Of a stretch of DNA of 64,000 nucleotides, positions 11,314 through 23,403 are shown piece after piece. How positions within the stretch are numbered: the stretch's first letter is position 1; each line of letters starts with the position of its first letter. A program made the position numbers and the translations under genes. Source of the DNA: Thinopyrum elongatum (Eukaryota; Streptophyta; Magnoliopsida; Poales; Poaceae); assembly GCA_011799875.1 (NCBI GenBank), contig CM022297.1:539384795-539448794 (forward strand), in the 5' to 3' direction. The notes beneath the pieces are model-generated. The model searched no databases. It worked only from the letters and a program-made list of their open reading frames with translations, and had not been told where the DNA came from.

Positions 11314-12799
11314 TGATACATCCATTTTGCATCATGTTTTCCTACTGTTATTTATAATGTTTTTATGCATAATAATGCTTTTGGGAGTAATTCTAATGTC
11401 TTTTCTCTCATAATTTGCAAGGTTTACACAAAGAGGGAGAATACCGGCAGCTGGAATTCTGGACCTGAAAAAGCACGTCAGAGCTACCTATTCCGCACAA
11501 CTCCAAATAAGCTGAAACTTCATGGAGATTTTTTATGGAATATATAAGAATTATTGGAGCAAATAACTACCAGGTGGGCACAACCCACCCGGGCGCGCCC
11601 TGGTGGGTTGTGCCCTCCTCGGCCCACCTCCGGTGCCCCCTTCTGGTATATAAGTCATTTTGACCTAGAAAAAATAAGGAGAGGACTTTCGGGACGAAGC
11701 GCCGCCGTCTTGAGGCGGAACTTGGGCAGGAGCACTTTTGCCCTCCGGCAGAGCGATTCCGCCGGGGGAACTTCCCTCCCGGAGGGGGAAATCATCGTCA
11801 TCATCATCACCAACAACTCTCCCATCTTTGGGAGGGCAATCTCCATCAACATCTTCAACAGCACCATCTCCTCTCAAACCCTAGTTCATCTCTTGTGTTC
11901 AATCTTTGTACCGGAATCTTAGATTGGTGCTTGTGGGTGACTAGTAGTGTTGATTACATCTTGTAGTTGATTACTATATGGTTTATTTGGTGGAAGATTA
12001 TATGTTCAGATCCATTATGCTATTTAATACCCCTCTGATCTTGAGCATGATTATCATTTGTGAGTAGTTACTTTTGTTCTTGAGGTCATGGGAGAAGTCA
12101 TGTTGCAAGTAATCATGTGAACTTGATATGTGTTCGATATTTTGATGATATGTATGTTGTGATTCCCTTAGTAGTGTCATGTGAACATCAACTACATGAC
12201 ACTTCACCATATTTGGGCCTAAGAGAATGCATTGTGGAGTAGTTATTAGATGATGGGTTGCTAGAGTGACAGAAGCTTAAACCCTAGTTTATGCGCTACT
12301 TCGTAAGGGAACGATTTGGATCCAAAAGTTTAATGCTATGGTTAGATTTTTATCTTAATACTTTTCTCGTAGTTGCGGACGCTTGCGAGGGGGTTAATCA
12401 TAAGTAGGAGGTTTGTTCAAGTAAGAACAGCACCTAAGCACCGGTCCACCCACATGTCAAATTATCAAAGTAGCGAACACGAATCAAGACAACATGATGA
12501 AAGTGATATGATGAAATTCCTGTGTACCCTTAAGAACGCTTTGCTTATCATAAGAGACCGTTTTGTCCTGTCCTTTGCCTCAAAAGGATTGGGCTACCTT
12601 GCTGCACTTTTGTTACCATTACCGTTACTTGCTTGTTACAAATTATCGTGCTATCAAACTATCTGTTACCGACAATTTCAGTGCTTGCAGACATTACCTT
12701 GCTGAAAACCACTTATCATTTCCTTCTGCTCCTCGTTGGGTTCGACACTCTTACTTATCGAAAGGACTACGATTGATAACCTATACTTGTGGGCCATCA
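11314..12799 (+). repeat. 3' LTR of the gypsy element
   Basis: It starts TGATACATCCATTTTGCATC and ends TTGTGGGCCATCA. It is followed by the target duplication TGCAG at 12800-12804, after which copia gag resumes. Confidence 0.95.
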
Positions 12800-12919
12800 T
12801 GCAGCAATGAGGATAATCCTCAAATTACGGACCCAGTCCGTGTAGTTGCTACCATCATCTTTCAACTTAGCTTTCTCTAGGAACGCATTAAAATTCAAGG
12901 GAACGGTAGTTCGGGCCAT
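12800..12919 (-). pseudogene. copia gag, N-terminal 40 codons
   Basis: The minus strand opens with ATG at 12919-12917 and reads MARTTVPLNFNAFLEKAKLK and onward to the gypsy insertion at 12804. This is the typical start of a Triticeae copia gag. The frame continues at 880 on the far side of the gypsy element. Confidence 0.85.
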
Positions 12920-14141
12920 TGATCTATAACATAGATACGCAAAACTATTAAGACTAAGTTCATGATAAATTTAAGTTCAATTAATCAAATTACTAATGAA
13001 CTCCCAATTAAATAAACATCCCTCAAGTTATCTAAGTGATACATGATCCAAATCAACTAACCCATGTCCGATCATCACGTGAGATGGGGTAGTCATCAAT
13101 GGTGGACATCTCTATGTTGATCATATCTACTATATGACTCACGTTCGACCTTTTGGTCTCCAGTGTTCCGAGACCAGGTCTGTACATGCTAGGCTCGTCA
13201 AGTTTAACCCAGGTATTCTGCATGTGCAAAACTGTCTTACACCCGTTGTATGTGAATGTAGAGTCTATCACACCCGATCATCACGAGGTGCTTCGAAACG
13301 ACGAACTTTGGCAACGATGCATACTCGGGGAGAACACTTTTATATTGACATTTAGTGAAGGGATCATCTTATAATGCTACCGCCGTTCTAAGCAAAATAA
13401 GATGCATAAAGGATAAAGATCACATGCAATCAAAATATGTGACATGATATGGCCATCATCATCTTGTGCTTTTGATCTCCATCTCCAAACCATCGTCATG
13501 ATCTCCATCGTCACCGGCTAGACACCTTGATCTCCATCGTTGCATTGGGGTCGTCTCGCCAACTATTGCTTCTACAACTATTGCTAATGCATAGCGATAA
13601 AGTAAAGCAATTACATGGCGTTTGCATTTCATATAATAATTAAGAGACAACCCTAAGGCTCCTGCCGATTGTCGATATTACAAAACATGATCATCTCATA
13701 CAACAATGTCTATCACATCACGTCTTGACCATATCACATCACAACATGCCCTGCAAAATCAAGTTAGACGTCATCTACTTTGTTGTTGCAAGTTTTACAT
13801 GGCTGCTACGGGCTTCTAGCAAGAACCGTTCTTAACTACGCAAAAACCACAACGGTGATTTATCAAGTTTGCTGTTTTAACCTTTTTCAAGGACCGGCCG
13901 TAGTCAAATTCGATTCAACTAAAGTAGGAGAAACAGACACCCGCCAGCCACCTTTATACAAAACAAGTTGCATGTCAGTCGGTGGAACCGGTCTCATGTG
14001 CGTGGACATGTAAGGTTGGTCCGGGCCGCTTCATCCCACAATACCGCCAAATCAAAATAAGACGTTGGTGGTCAGCAGTATGACTATCACCGCCTACAAC
14101 TCTTTGTGTTCTACTCGTGCATACCATCTATGCATAGACCT
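12920..14141 (-). other. copia leader between primer site and gag start
   Basis: About 1.2 kb of non-coding sequence with no gene that I can see. It is the expected position of the copia 5' leader. Confidence 0.7.
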
Positions 14142-14154
14142 GGCTCTGATACCA
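14142..14154 (-). promoter_or_regulatory. Primer binding site, initiator tRNA-Met type
   Basis: The minus strand reads TGGTATCAGAGCC, the standard copia primer site, one base inside the LTR end. Confidence 0.9.
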
Positions 14155-14155
14155 C

Positions 14156-15908
14156 TGTTGGGAAACGTTGCATGGAAAACAAAAAAATTGTACGCACACG
14201 CAAGATCTATCCATGGAGATGCATAGCAACGAGAGGGGAGAGTGTGTCTGCGTACCCTCGTAGACCGTAAGCGGAAGCATTTAGTAACGCAGTTGATGTA
14301 GTCAAACTTCTTCGCGATCCAACCGATCAAGTACCGAACATACGGCACCTCCGCGTTCAGCACACGTTCAGCTCGGTGACGTCCTTGCCTTCTTGATCCA
14401 GCAAGACGGCGAAGTAGTGGATGAGTTCCGGCAGCACGACGGCGTGGTGATGGTGGTGGTGATGCTATCTCCGTAGGGCTTCGCCTAAGCACTCCAAAAA
14501 TATGACCGAGGGACGAAACTGTGGAGAGAGGCGCCGCACACGGCTAAGAGATTGTCGTGGTTATGTGTGGCGCCCCCTCCCACATATATATAGGTGGGGG
14601 AGAGGGGAGGCAGCCAGGAGGCGCCCCAAGTGGGCCGAATCCCACTTGGGCTCCTGCCCCAAGCCGCCCCCCCCCCCCTCCCTCCTTCCATATTTATGCC
14701 GGAGGGAAAGGAAAGGGGGGAGAGGGAAGGAAGGGGAAGGCCGAATCCCCCTCCTTCCTTTCTCCCATAGGCCGGATGCCATAGGGGGGTGCGCCAGCCC
14801 CTTGTGGGCTGGTGTGCTCCCCTCTATTGGCCCAATAGGCCCATCATCCTCCCGGGGCTTCCCGGAACCCCTTTTGGTGATCTAATGACTACCCGGTACC
14901 TCCCGAAACTCTTCCAGTGTCCAAATATCATCGTCCTATATATCGATCTTTACCTCCGGACCATTCCGGAGCTCCTCGTCATGTCTGTGATCTCATCCGG
15001 GACTCCGAACAACATTCAGTCACCAAATCATATAACTCATATAACACTATATCGTCAACGAACGTTAAGCGTGCGGACCCTACGGGTTCGAGAACTATGT
15101 AGACATGACCGAGACACCTCTCCGGTCAATAACCAATAGCGGAACCTGGATGCCCATATTGGTTCATACATATTCTACGAAGATCTTTATTGGTCGAACC
15201 TTATGACAACATACGTAATTCCCTTTGTCTGTCGGTATGTTACTTGCCCGAGATTCGATCATCGGTATCTTCATACCTAGTTCAATCTCATTACCGGCAA
15301 GTCTCTTTACTCGTTTCATAATACATCATCTTGTAACACACTCCTTAGTCACTTTGCTTGCAAGGCTTCTTATGATATGTATTACCGAGAGGGCCCAGAG
15401 ATACCTCTCCGATACACGGAGTGACAAATCCTAATCTCGATCCATGCCAACTCAACAGACACCTTTCGGAGATACCTGTAGAGCATATTTATGATCACCC
15501 ATTTACGTTGTGACGTTTGATAGCACACAAGGTATTCCTCCGGTATCCGGGAGTTGCATGATCACATAGTCAAAGGAATATGTATTTGACATTAAGAAAG
15601 CAATAGCAATAAATTGAACGATCATATGCTAAGCTAACGGATGGGTCTTGTCCATCACATCATTCTCCTAATGATGTGATCCCGTTATCAAATGACAACA
15701 GATGTCTATGGTTAGGAAACCTTAATGATCTTTGATCAACGAGCTAGTCTAGTAGAGGCTTACTAGGGACACGGTATTTGTTTATGTATTCACACATGTA
15801 TTTAAGTTTCTGATCAATACAATTCTAGCATGAATAATAAACATTTATCATGAATAAGGAAATATAAAATAACAACTTTATTATTGCCTCTAGGGCATAT
15901 TTCCTTCA
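14156..15908 (-). repeat. copia 5' LTR (minus orientation)
   Basis: A 1753-bp LTR, TG...CA bounded. The minus strand starts TGAAGGAAATATGCCC at 15908 and ends TTTCCCAACA at 14156. It matches the solo LTR at 3047-4791 along its length. Confidence 0.93.
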
Positions 15909-16108
15909 GGTACTACCAAAACCATCAAACTACTGTGCCACTAAACACTTTGCTGCAGAGATATTATTTTCCAGGTGTGGTTGAATTGACAACTCAACTG
16001 TTAAGGCTAATAAATATTCTTTGGCTCCCCTTGTGTTGAATCTATAAATTTGGGAGAAATACTACCCTCGAAGACTGTCGTGATCCCCTATACTTGCGGG
16101 TTATCAAC
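15909..16108 (+). mobile_element. 3' end of an older gypsy LTR
   Basis: The sequence around gtggttgaattgacaactca and the end ctatacttgcgggttatca at 16108 match the 3' ends of Sabrina/WHAM-type gypsy LTRs as I know them. It is truncated on its left side by the copia insertion. Confidence 0.65.
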
Positions 16109-16400
16109 CGTCGGGTGCCAAGAGTGATCGTCCCCAACATCGGGCTTAGGAGGGACAGTACATGGCAGGTATTACTTCAGAGGGTCAGTGCTAATAAGCT
16201 CCTCGACCAGATCACCGCACCGGCAATCGACCTGATTTTCTATCACTGTCATCGGTCGTCATTGTGGTCCTGTCACACTCCGATATGTCAGCAACATGAG
16301 GACGCCACGGCATATTTACCGGCGATTACCGTGGTGCTGACAATGACGGGGAATTTCAAGATGTTGTGTCGGATCGAATGACCAATGGATCTTCATGGCT
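16109..16400. other. Unassigned stretch
   Basis: Mixed sequence between the gypsy LTR end and a LINE-like 3' end. No gene seen. Confidence 0.4.
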
Positions 16401-16970
16401 CACGTTGAGTTCGAGATTTCAAGTGATGATGGAGGTGAGTTTGGATGTGGTGAAGACTGTGGACCGGATGATCAGTGTTTTGCAGCAGTCTTGGTTAGCA
16501 GGGGCGACAACACAGGGGGACTTCTTCTTTGGTGGTGCTCTTTGGGCACAAAGTCTCGACTTCCGGGGTGAAAACCCGAGGTCTGACATGCATTGGTTGT
16601 ACCTGGCAATGGCGGATCTCTATTCGCCTCCGTGTTGAAGGCATTGCCTATAGAGTCCAGTTGGACTTTCTTCAGGGTGAAAACCCATGATCTATGATCC
16701 GGTGACGATGGTGTTGGTGCACGGTTTCCTTTTTCGAGGCGTCGTTCTTGGAAAACCTTTTTTGCTGTCCGGGTGTGGCCTCTAGTGGTGGTAGTTCCTG
16801 CTACTTCGCTGATCAGTTCGGTGTTTTTTCTCTTTTGTTTTTTTTCTATTGGTTGTGTGCAACCTTGATGTCTCTACTAGCTCTTGACATGATGTTGCAG
16901 AGGCCGGATGTAATTGGTGTCCGTTTGATATTAATATATTCCCATTATCGAGAAAAAAACACTGTTGAAA
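16400..16970 (+). mobile_element. LINE 3' untranslated end, 5'-truncated
   Basis: Phrases such as gggtgaaaacccgaggtctg, ttgcagaggccggatgtaattg and the terminal ttaatatattcccattatcg followed by A residues are what I know from the 3' ends of Triticeae LINEs. No coding part is left. I could not define target duplications. Confidence 0.5.
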
Positions 16971-17109
16971 TAGGGGAGAATTTTCATAAACTTTTGTGAG
17001 GGAATTTAGCATATGTTTTCTTGTTTCCACGCCTAATTTCTTGCCGAGACAAATAGTTTGTTACGGTTGATAAATGTCTGTCAGGTAACCAAGACTGTCT
17101 ACGGTAACT

Positions 17110-17286
17110 AGATTTGAACATTGTAATAGGGTAGCTAATAAGGTTGCTCATGAACTTGCTAGGCTAGTGAAAGTTTCTGTAACTAGAGATTGGTTTGAGG
17201 AGCCTATGGAGAATATTGTACCTCTTCTTATAGACGATGTAACCATTATTTTCAATTAATAAAGTGGATGTTTTCTTTCAAAAAAA
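17110..17286 (+). mobile_element. LINE copy A, 3' terminal 180 bp
   Basis: The copy contains the last codons of an RNase H frame (carrying HEL and R-D-W-F-E-E-P-M like sequence) and a short 3' UTR ending in poly-A. It matches the 3' ends of the LINE copies at 19516-22604 and 26093-29828. A target duplication reading aagactgtctacggta(a/g)ct lies at 17091-17109 and 17287-17305 with one mismatch, so this is a heavily 5'-truncated insertion. Confidence 0.9.
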
Positions 17287-17365
17287 AAGACTGTCTACGG
17301 TAGCTTTATACAAGAATCAAGCATGTCGACGTTGGGCAGTACTCCTACAGAACATGTACCTACCA

Positions 17366-19163
17366 CCTGTATCTCCAACGGCAACCCGCAACTTTCCTCC
17401 GCGGACAGGGGGGAGGGGGGAGTCCGCGAACATGGATGCGGGAGGACGCCATCCAACACTAGCCGCATACATTTCAACCCGCATTTTAACTAATCAGGCA
17501 AAATTCATTCAAATCAGTCGATATTCATCAAAGTTTGGATAGAAAATAGCACAAATCATCCATACATACCATGCAAATTAAGTCTAGTATAACAAGGTTT
17601 TAAATTCAACTAGATCTCGGATGTCCAACAAGTTTTTCATGAACGGATCATGTCGTCCCACACATACTCCCCCTTCAGCTTCATCCAACAATGTGTGCAT
17701 GTAAATAGCCGTCCCTCTATCTTGTGGTACACCATGGCAGCATGTGCGGGCTACATATAATGTGCAGTCCAACATTGAGTGAATGAATCAATCGATAAGT
17801 TGAGCAAGAGGAAGAAAAACTTACGATCTCGTCCTCTGCCACATGCAATGACCACCTTGCCTCGAGCTGACGAACCACATCGCAAAACTTGGTGACACTG
17901 ATCTGGATAGCGTGTTAGCGATACGACAATGACCTCATGTTGTGTGGTTGGATGCCGTACATGTCATAGGGCGCAATATGCTTTCATGCATGAAACTTTT
18001 CATGCACTTGCTCACAGAAGGTCTTCCCTCTGCTTCTGCCTACAAAATATGCGGATACGGCCAGCCACCCATCGCACAACAACTCATCCTCCATGATCGA
18101 GTAGCTTACCATCCTTCATAATCTAAAAAACGACATAGCAATTGTGTTGGGGATATTCCCCACAGTAAAGACCCGACATGAATGTGACCCGGCATTGAAG
18201 CTTATGAGCTCCATGAGTCACACCACTTCCGGGTCACGGGAGAGCTACGTCAGAAGAGACCGAAGGCCCATAACGTGACCCGACAAGGTGTCGGCTCACA
18301 TGATCACATGGGTCGATTCACGCGGAGGCCCGGGAGGATGAATTTTCTAACTTGGAGAGCAAGTTCAATAAGAGATAGAGTAGGATACGGGTTGAGAGTA
18401 CGACCCGGAATCTTCTGTAAAACCAGGGACTCAACCTATTATATAAAGGGGGGTTCCTGGGACGAAAAGAATAGTTACAACCTCTTGAAAGCTAGGTAGC
18501 GAAAGCGAACCCTTGTAATCGTGATCATAATCAATATCAATCAAGCGGGAGTAGGCTTTTACCTCCACCATGAGGGCCGAACCTGGGTAAACTCGTGTCC
18601 CTCGTTTCCGATCAACCCCGTTCAAGCTACCACCTAGTTGCGATGGCCTCAAGACTTAGTCCTTTCACGAGGACATCTGCCGTGACAAAACCACAACAAT
18701 TTTAAAATAAACTCAATGGCATTTGACCGAACACCTGTCGGGCGTGGTGTCCGCCATGGAGTTCATCGACGGGGGTGGAGTGCACCTGGGTACAAACGGC
18801 TCCAGGGTTGAAAGCTCCATCGTAATGGCGAGCGAGCGCATCGTTGCTGGTTGCGAATGTCTGGCAATGCCTCTGTGGCGTCCGAAGACGTACAGCAGCG
18901 ACGACGGTGGTGGAGGGTGCAGATGAAAAGCAAGGGGGAGAGGGGGCGGAGTGGAAGGAAATAGGACCGGGAGGGGGATTGGGTGGGCCGGGGGTGTCCG
19001 GACTCCCGCAAACCTCCCCTCATTTTGTCTTCAATTTGCGGGAGAAAACACGTCCGGACCGCCCCACGGACCGATACATACCCGCGTTGGATGGCTTCCA
19101 CGGTCTGAACAGCGCGGTCCGGACGAATGCAGGCGGTTTGTGGGTCCGCCTTGGAGATGCCCT
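17366..19163. mobile_element. Probable non-autonomous PIF/Harbinger-type DNA transposon
   Basis: The left end reads tatctccaacggcaaccc. The inverted right end reads catctccaaggcggaccc, next to a terminal ggagatgccc. These resemble the gggcatctccaa termini of a common Triticeae inverted-repeat class, also seen at 60146-60938. No transposase frame is evident. An LTR at 18145-18698 lies inside it. The class assignment is inference. Confidence 0.45.
18145..18698 (+). mobile_element. Probable solo LTR (gypsy-like)
   Basis: A 554-bp block starts TGTTGGGGATATTCCCC and ends CCACAACA, so the ends are inverted. It has a TATA-like tattatataaaggggg near 18440. Flanking 5-bp sequences (aattg, atttt) do not match well, so the boundaries or an old target duplication are uncertain. 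Confidence 0.55.
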
Positions 19164-19515
19164 TACTGGCCGAAAGGCTATGCTGTATGTGTAAGAGGCA
19201 GTGGGCGGTTGAGAAGAGGCAGCCAGACATGGGTAGTTAAATGCTACACGGGGCCAACGACCTGATGGGACTAGTAGAGCATCCGTGTGTTGCTATGGGT
19301 TAAAATGCATATAATTGAATCAAACAAATGATTAAGCCTGCCAAGTATGCAAGACAGAGTCACGAAAGGATTAGATGGATTGACTCCGCGTGGACTAGAC
19401 ACTTCGCTTTGACAATTGACAAAGTTCACCATAGACTAACTGTCCATGTTTATTAGCCCTTCCGTGGGCATGTACTGCATTCTCTCTCAATTGGATGAAA
19501 TGAAGAGGAGGGCAC

Positions 19516-22500
19516 CTCCTTTTTTCACAATGCAGCAACAGCCAGAAAGAAAAGAAATCAGATTAAAAAATTGCTGGGAAACAATGGGGTGTGGGTACAG
19601 GATATGGAGATGAAGGATTACATTAGAGGATATTTTTCAAATCTCTTTACGTCAGAAGTCTCTCAACCGAATCCGGAAGTTCTATCCTTGGTATAAAAGA
19701 AAAGTGACACATGAAACGAATAACGCCCTTATGGCTCCATATACGGCAGAAGAAGTTCGGAAGGCCTTATTTGATATTGGTGATTTAAAAGGGCCGGGTC
19801 CTGATGGTCTGCACGCTATTTTTTATAAGGCATTTTGGTCTATGTTGGGAGAAGACTTGAAGGAAGAGGTCCTCCGGACGATGAATACATGTTCTATACC
19901 GGAAGGGTGGAATGATACTACAATTGTTATGATCCCAAAGGTTAACTCTCCAGAGAAGGTAACTAAATTTAGATCAATCAGTCTGTGCAATGTGGTGTAT
20001 AAGGTTATTTCAAAAATGATTGCTACGCGGTTGAAGATAATTTTATCAGATATTATCAGTCCAACTCAAAGTGCCTTTGTTCCTGGGAGAATGATCACAG
20101 ATAATATTCTGGTGGCATATGAATGTTTCCACACTATAAAAAAGAAAAGGGCGGATGGAGAAGGTTAATGTGCGATCAAACTGGACATGCACAAAGCATA
20201 TGACCGAGTGGAATGGACTTTTTTAAAAGAAATTTTGCTGAAACTGGGTTTCAAAGAGAATTGGGTGAACTTAATTATGCAATGTGTATCTTCGGTGGAG
20301 TATAGGGTTCATTTTAACACCGAGGAGAATAACAGTTTTAAACCTACTAGAGCTCTCAAGCAGAGCGACCCTCTCTCCCCCTACTTATTCTTGTTATGTA
20401 CGGAGGGCCTAACTGCTCTTTTAGCAAACGCGGAGGAGACGGGCAGTATTTCCGGCATAAAGGTTAGCAGAGAAGATAAGGTGCTCTCTCCCCCTTCAGT
20501 TTCCAATTTGCTCTTTGCGGATGATTCGTTGATCCTCATGCGAGCCAATGCTATGAACGCGGAGACTCTAAAAACAGTTTTGGATTCTTATTGTGCCGTC
20601 TCGGGGCAAAGGGTGAGTGTCGAAAAATCCAGCATATTTTTTAGCCCCAATATGAAAGTGGAAGACAAGGTGCAAGTTTGTACTACGTTGAATATTATGA
20701 CCGAGACACTCAATGACAAATATTTTTGTTTACCTGCTAATGTGGGGATGGACAAAAGCGACTGCTTTCAGTTCTTGATTAACCGAGTCATTATGAAAAT
20801 TAGTGAATGGAAAGAAAAATTGTTATCGGCCAGAGGAAAGGAAATTTTGCTCAAATCTATGGTTCAAGCTATCCCAACTTATGCCATGACCATCTTTAAA
20901 ATTCCTAAAAAAATTGCAAAGGAATCATTGACGCGGTGTCGCAATTTTGGTGGGGTGATGAAGACAATCAGAAAAGGATGCACTGGATGGCGTGGTGGAA
21001 GATGTGTGTTCCAAAAAGCCAAGGAGGAATGGGCTTCCGAGATATACACTGTTTTAATCTGCCATTATTAGCTAAACAAGCTTGGTGTCTACTGGATAAT
21101 CCTGAATTGTTATGTGCCACAATCTTGAGAGCCAAATATTTCTCGGAGGGCGATTTGATGAACATGGTTTTCAAAAAGGGTTCCTCCTTTACTTGGCAAA
21201 GCATTATGGCGGGAGTAGACTCGCTCAGAAATGGTTATATATGGAGAGTTGGAAATGGACAAATATTGATATATGGAGAGATGCATGGATCTCGAATTGT
21301 GCGAATAGGAGAATTATTACTCCTAGACAACGGAATCTGCTAACAAAAGTGTCTGAGCTTATTGATCCGGTCACAAATGTATGGGATGAAGACTTGGTGA
21401 GACAGACACTGTGGCCAATTGATGCTCGATGAGCCCTGGCGATCCCTCTCCCTATGCATAATATGTCGGATTTCATTGCCTGGAGCTATACAAAAAAATG
21501 GTTAGTTCATCTTTCGATCAGCTTATTTGGAGGAATGGAATAAACAACACGGGAGGAAATTAGAGGGTATGGGTAGAAGTAAGGTCAATCCTATTTGGGA
21601 GAAGATCTGGAAATTAGCTTGTCCGGCGAAGGTAAAAATCTTTATCTGGCGTACACTTCATGGGACCTTACCGTGTCATGTTACGTTGGCAAATAGACAC
21701 ATGAAAGTTTCGGCCATTTGCCCAGCATGTTTGAATGGGCCAGAGGATACCAAACAAGTGTTATTTCTGTGCCATAAGGCAAAACAAGTGTGGGATAATT
21801 TGGGGATGTATGGAGCGGTTAAAAAAGCATGTGTTGTTGATCGTGTGGGGGAGGCAGTCCTCGAATTATTACTCCTCATACCAGATCAAGAACTATCGAC
21901 ACTAGGTTCCCAGAAGGCATGGGAGATGATTGCCATAACCGCGTGGTATTTATGGTGGAATAGACGGAACCTGGTCCACGAGGGAAAATCTCAGGAGGCG
22001 TACCAAACCTCAATGGGGATCCGTGCTGTAACGGCAAACTATGTAAATGCCCACACACCTAATGCAAAGAGGAAGGGTGGAGGATGGAGTAGACCTTCTA
22101 TGGGGTTTGTTAAGCTAAATGTGGATGCTTCTTTTGATCATGATCTAATAAGAGGCACTGCGGGTGCTGTTCTCAGGGATGACAAAGGAAATTTCATTGT
22201 TCGCAGAAATTGGAAGATTGAGTTGTGTGTTGATGTTCTGACAGCGGAAGCGTTAGCACTTAGGTTTGGCTTATTGCTGGCACAAAAGGCGGGTTGTAAT
22301 CATCTCGTTACTAACTTTGACAACATGAAGGTCATTGACATAATGAAGAACGAAGGACATTCTACAGGAGCGGCGGCAGCAATTTTTTATGATTGCTATT
22401 TTATGGCTTGTGGTTTTTCCTCTTACTAGTTTCAAACATTGTAATAGGGAAGCGAACAAAGTAGCTCATGAGCTTGCTAGACTAGCAAAATGTTCCATTA

Positions 22501-22604
22501 CAAGGGATCGGATCGAGGAGCCTATGAAAAATATTGTATCCCTTCTTATAGACGATGTAACCATTATTACTATTTAATGAAGTTGATGCCATTTTAAAAA
22601 AAAA
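19516..22604 (+). mobile_element. LINE copy B (RT, zinc-binding region, RNase H), 5'-truncated
   Basis: A plant non-LTR retrotransposon. The reverse transcriptase has PYTAEEVRKALFDI, GPDGLHAIFYKAFW and the catalytic NLLFADDSLIL (near 20505). The zf-RVT-like region reads KIWKLACPAKVKIFIWRTLH and CPACLNGPEDTKQVLFLC. The RNase H domain starts FVKLNVDASFDHD. The 3' end is poly-A. Target duplications of 16 bp (two mismatches) flank it at 19500-19515 and 22605-22620, and the endonuclease region is missing. It is inactive: an in-frame TAA at 20166-20168 and a frameshift near 20936 are visible, with further breaks near 21300-21530. Confidence 0.92.
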
Positions 22605-22620
22605 ATGAAAGGGAGGGCAC

Positions 22621-23403
22621 TATAGCTCATATCTAGTTCTAGGGTTGAGTCCAAGGAGGCGTTTTGACTTGGATCCACCTCAAGAAAAAGAAGTTTGGAG
22701 AGTGGGTGAGGAGTCGCGAACGACCAAACATCCCGCGATACCTTCCTAACATAGACTGGCTTGTGCTCCATACATGCGACCAAGCATATTAAAAAACCGG
22801 GTTTGCTATTGCACATTTAAGTCCTATATCATTGATTTTATGTGAAGATTTGTACGAGTATTTTTTTTGCTTTTTTTCCTTCTTATGTTGATTGAGTCAC
22901 TTAGATGTGCAATACTTATGGCATATCTAAATGTGCCCTAAACAGACCCAAAAAACACCGTTGTGTCAGTCTTATCGTGTATGGTGACCTTCATCAGAAA
23001 GTTGTCATACGCACCCCACTAAAAGAATCTCTAGCCAATCCCTAAAAAATAGATGAGCAAACGGTCGCGTAAATCTTAGTGGAGTAGTTTTACCCCTCAA
23101 AATTTTAGTCGTTTCTAGCTGATCTCCTAATTTTTGTGGAGTTAAACTTACTTTTGGATTATGCATATCGGAACACTTGTCATGCAATCTAGAATCGAAT
23201 GGGTGAGCAAGAAAAAGAAGAAACTAGTTTACCTAGAATCGAATGCTAGACCTGGACGGCATGGGCCTGTCGGTGCAGCACTCCAAGGTGCCGGACCTGG
23301 ACGTAGTCATCCAAGACGTGAAATGCAACTACGACCGGCAGTGACGCGTCAAGACGAAGTGGTTCATGCGCAAGTATGTGCTCTGTTTGTGGAAGATGCT
23401 CAT
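22621..23403. other. Unassigned stretch with possible gene fragment
   Basis: Mostly AT-rich sequence with no clear gene. At about 23245-23400 a GC-rich plus-strand stretch reads as protein-like sequence (LDGMGLSVQHSKVPDLDVVI) up to a TGA at 23342. I do not recognise it. Confidence 0.3.

Larger units (their letters stand above)
881..12799 (+). mobile_element. Complete Ty3-gypsy LTR retrotransposon (Athila-lineage-like), nested in copia gag
   Basis: Seen: matching LTRs at 881-2395 and 11314-12799, both starting TGATAC and ending TCA; target duplication TGCAG at 876-880 and 12800-12804; a primer site for tRNA-Asp at 2407-2424; a purine-rich tract just before the 3' LTR. The inside encodes gag, protease, reverse transcriptase, RNase H and integrase in that order, which defines gypsy, followed by a coiled-coil accessory frame. 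The tRNA-Asp primer and the extra 3' frame fit the Athila-type lineages of grasses (Sabrina/WHAM/Sumana kind); the exact family is inference. A copia solo LTR sits in gag. Several stops and frameshifts make the element non-autonomous. The LTRs differ by a few percent by eye, so insertion is not very recent. Confidence 0.95.
1..15908 (-). mobile_element. Ty1-copia LTR retrotransposon, partial, interrupted by a nested gypsy element
   Basis: Seen: read on the minus strand, the element starts with an LTR at 15908-14156. A primer binding site complementary to initiator tRNA-Met follows at 14154-14142, then a leader, a gag start codon at 12919, and the rest of gag from 880 towards position 1. The internal region runs off the left window edge, so pol and the other LTR are not visible. 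The gypsy element at 881-12799 splits gag and duplicates TGCAG. The LTR begins TGAAGGAAATATGCCC (minus strand), which I associate with the Angela/WIS/BARE-like copia group of Triticeae; the family name is inference. The right flank (15909 on) is the end of another gypsy LTR, so this copia element is itself an insertion. Confidence 0.9.

Noticed and set aside
18763..19230. A 155-codon minus-strand frame
   Set aside because: It lies within a GC-rich inverted-repeat element, overlaps frames on the other strand and has no recognisable domain.
20187..22429. LINE frames as host reverse transcriptase or RNase H genes
   Set aside because: Poly-A tails, flanking target duplications and frame breaks show they are dead LINE copies.
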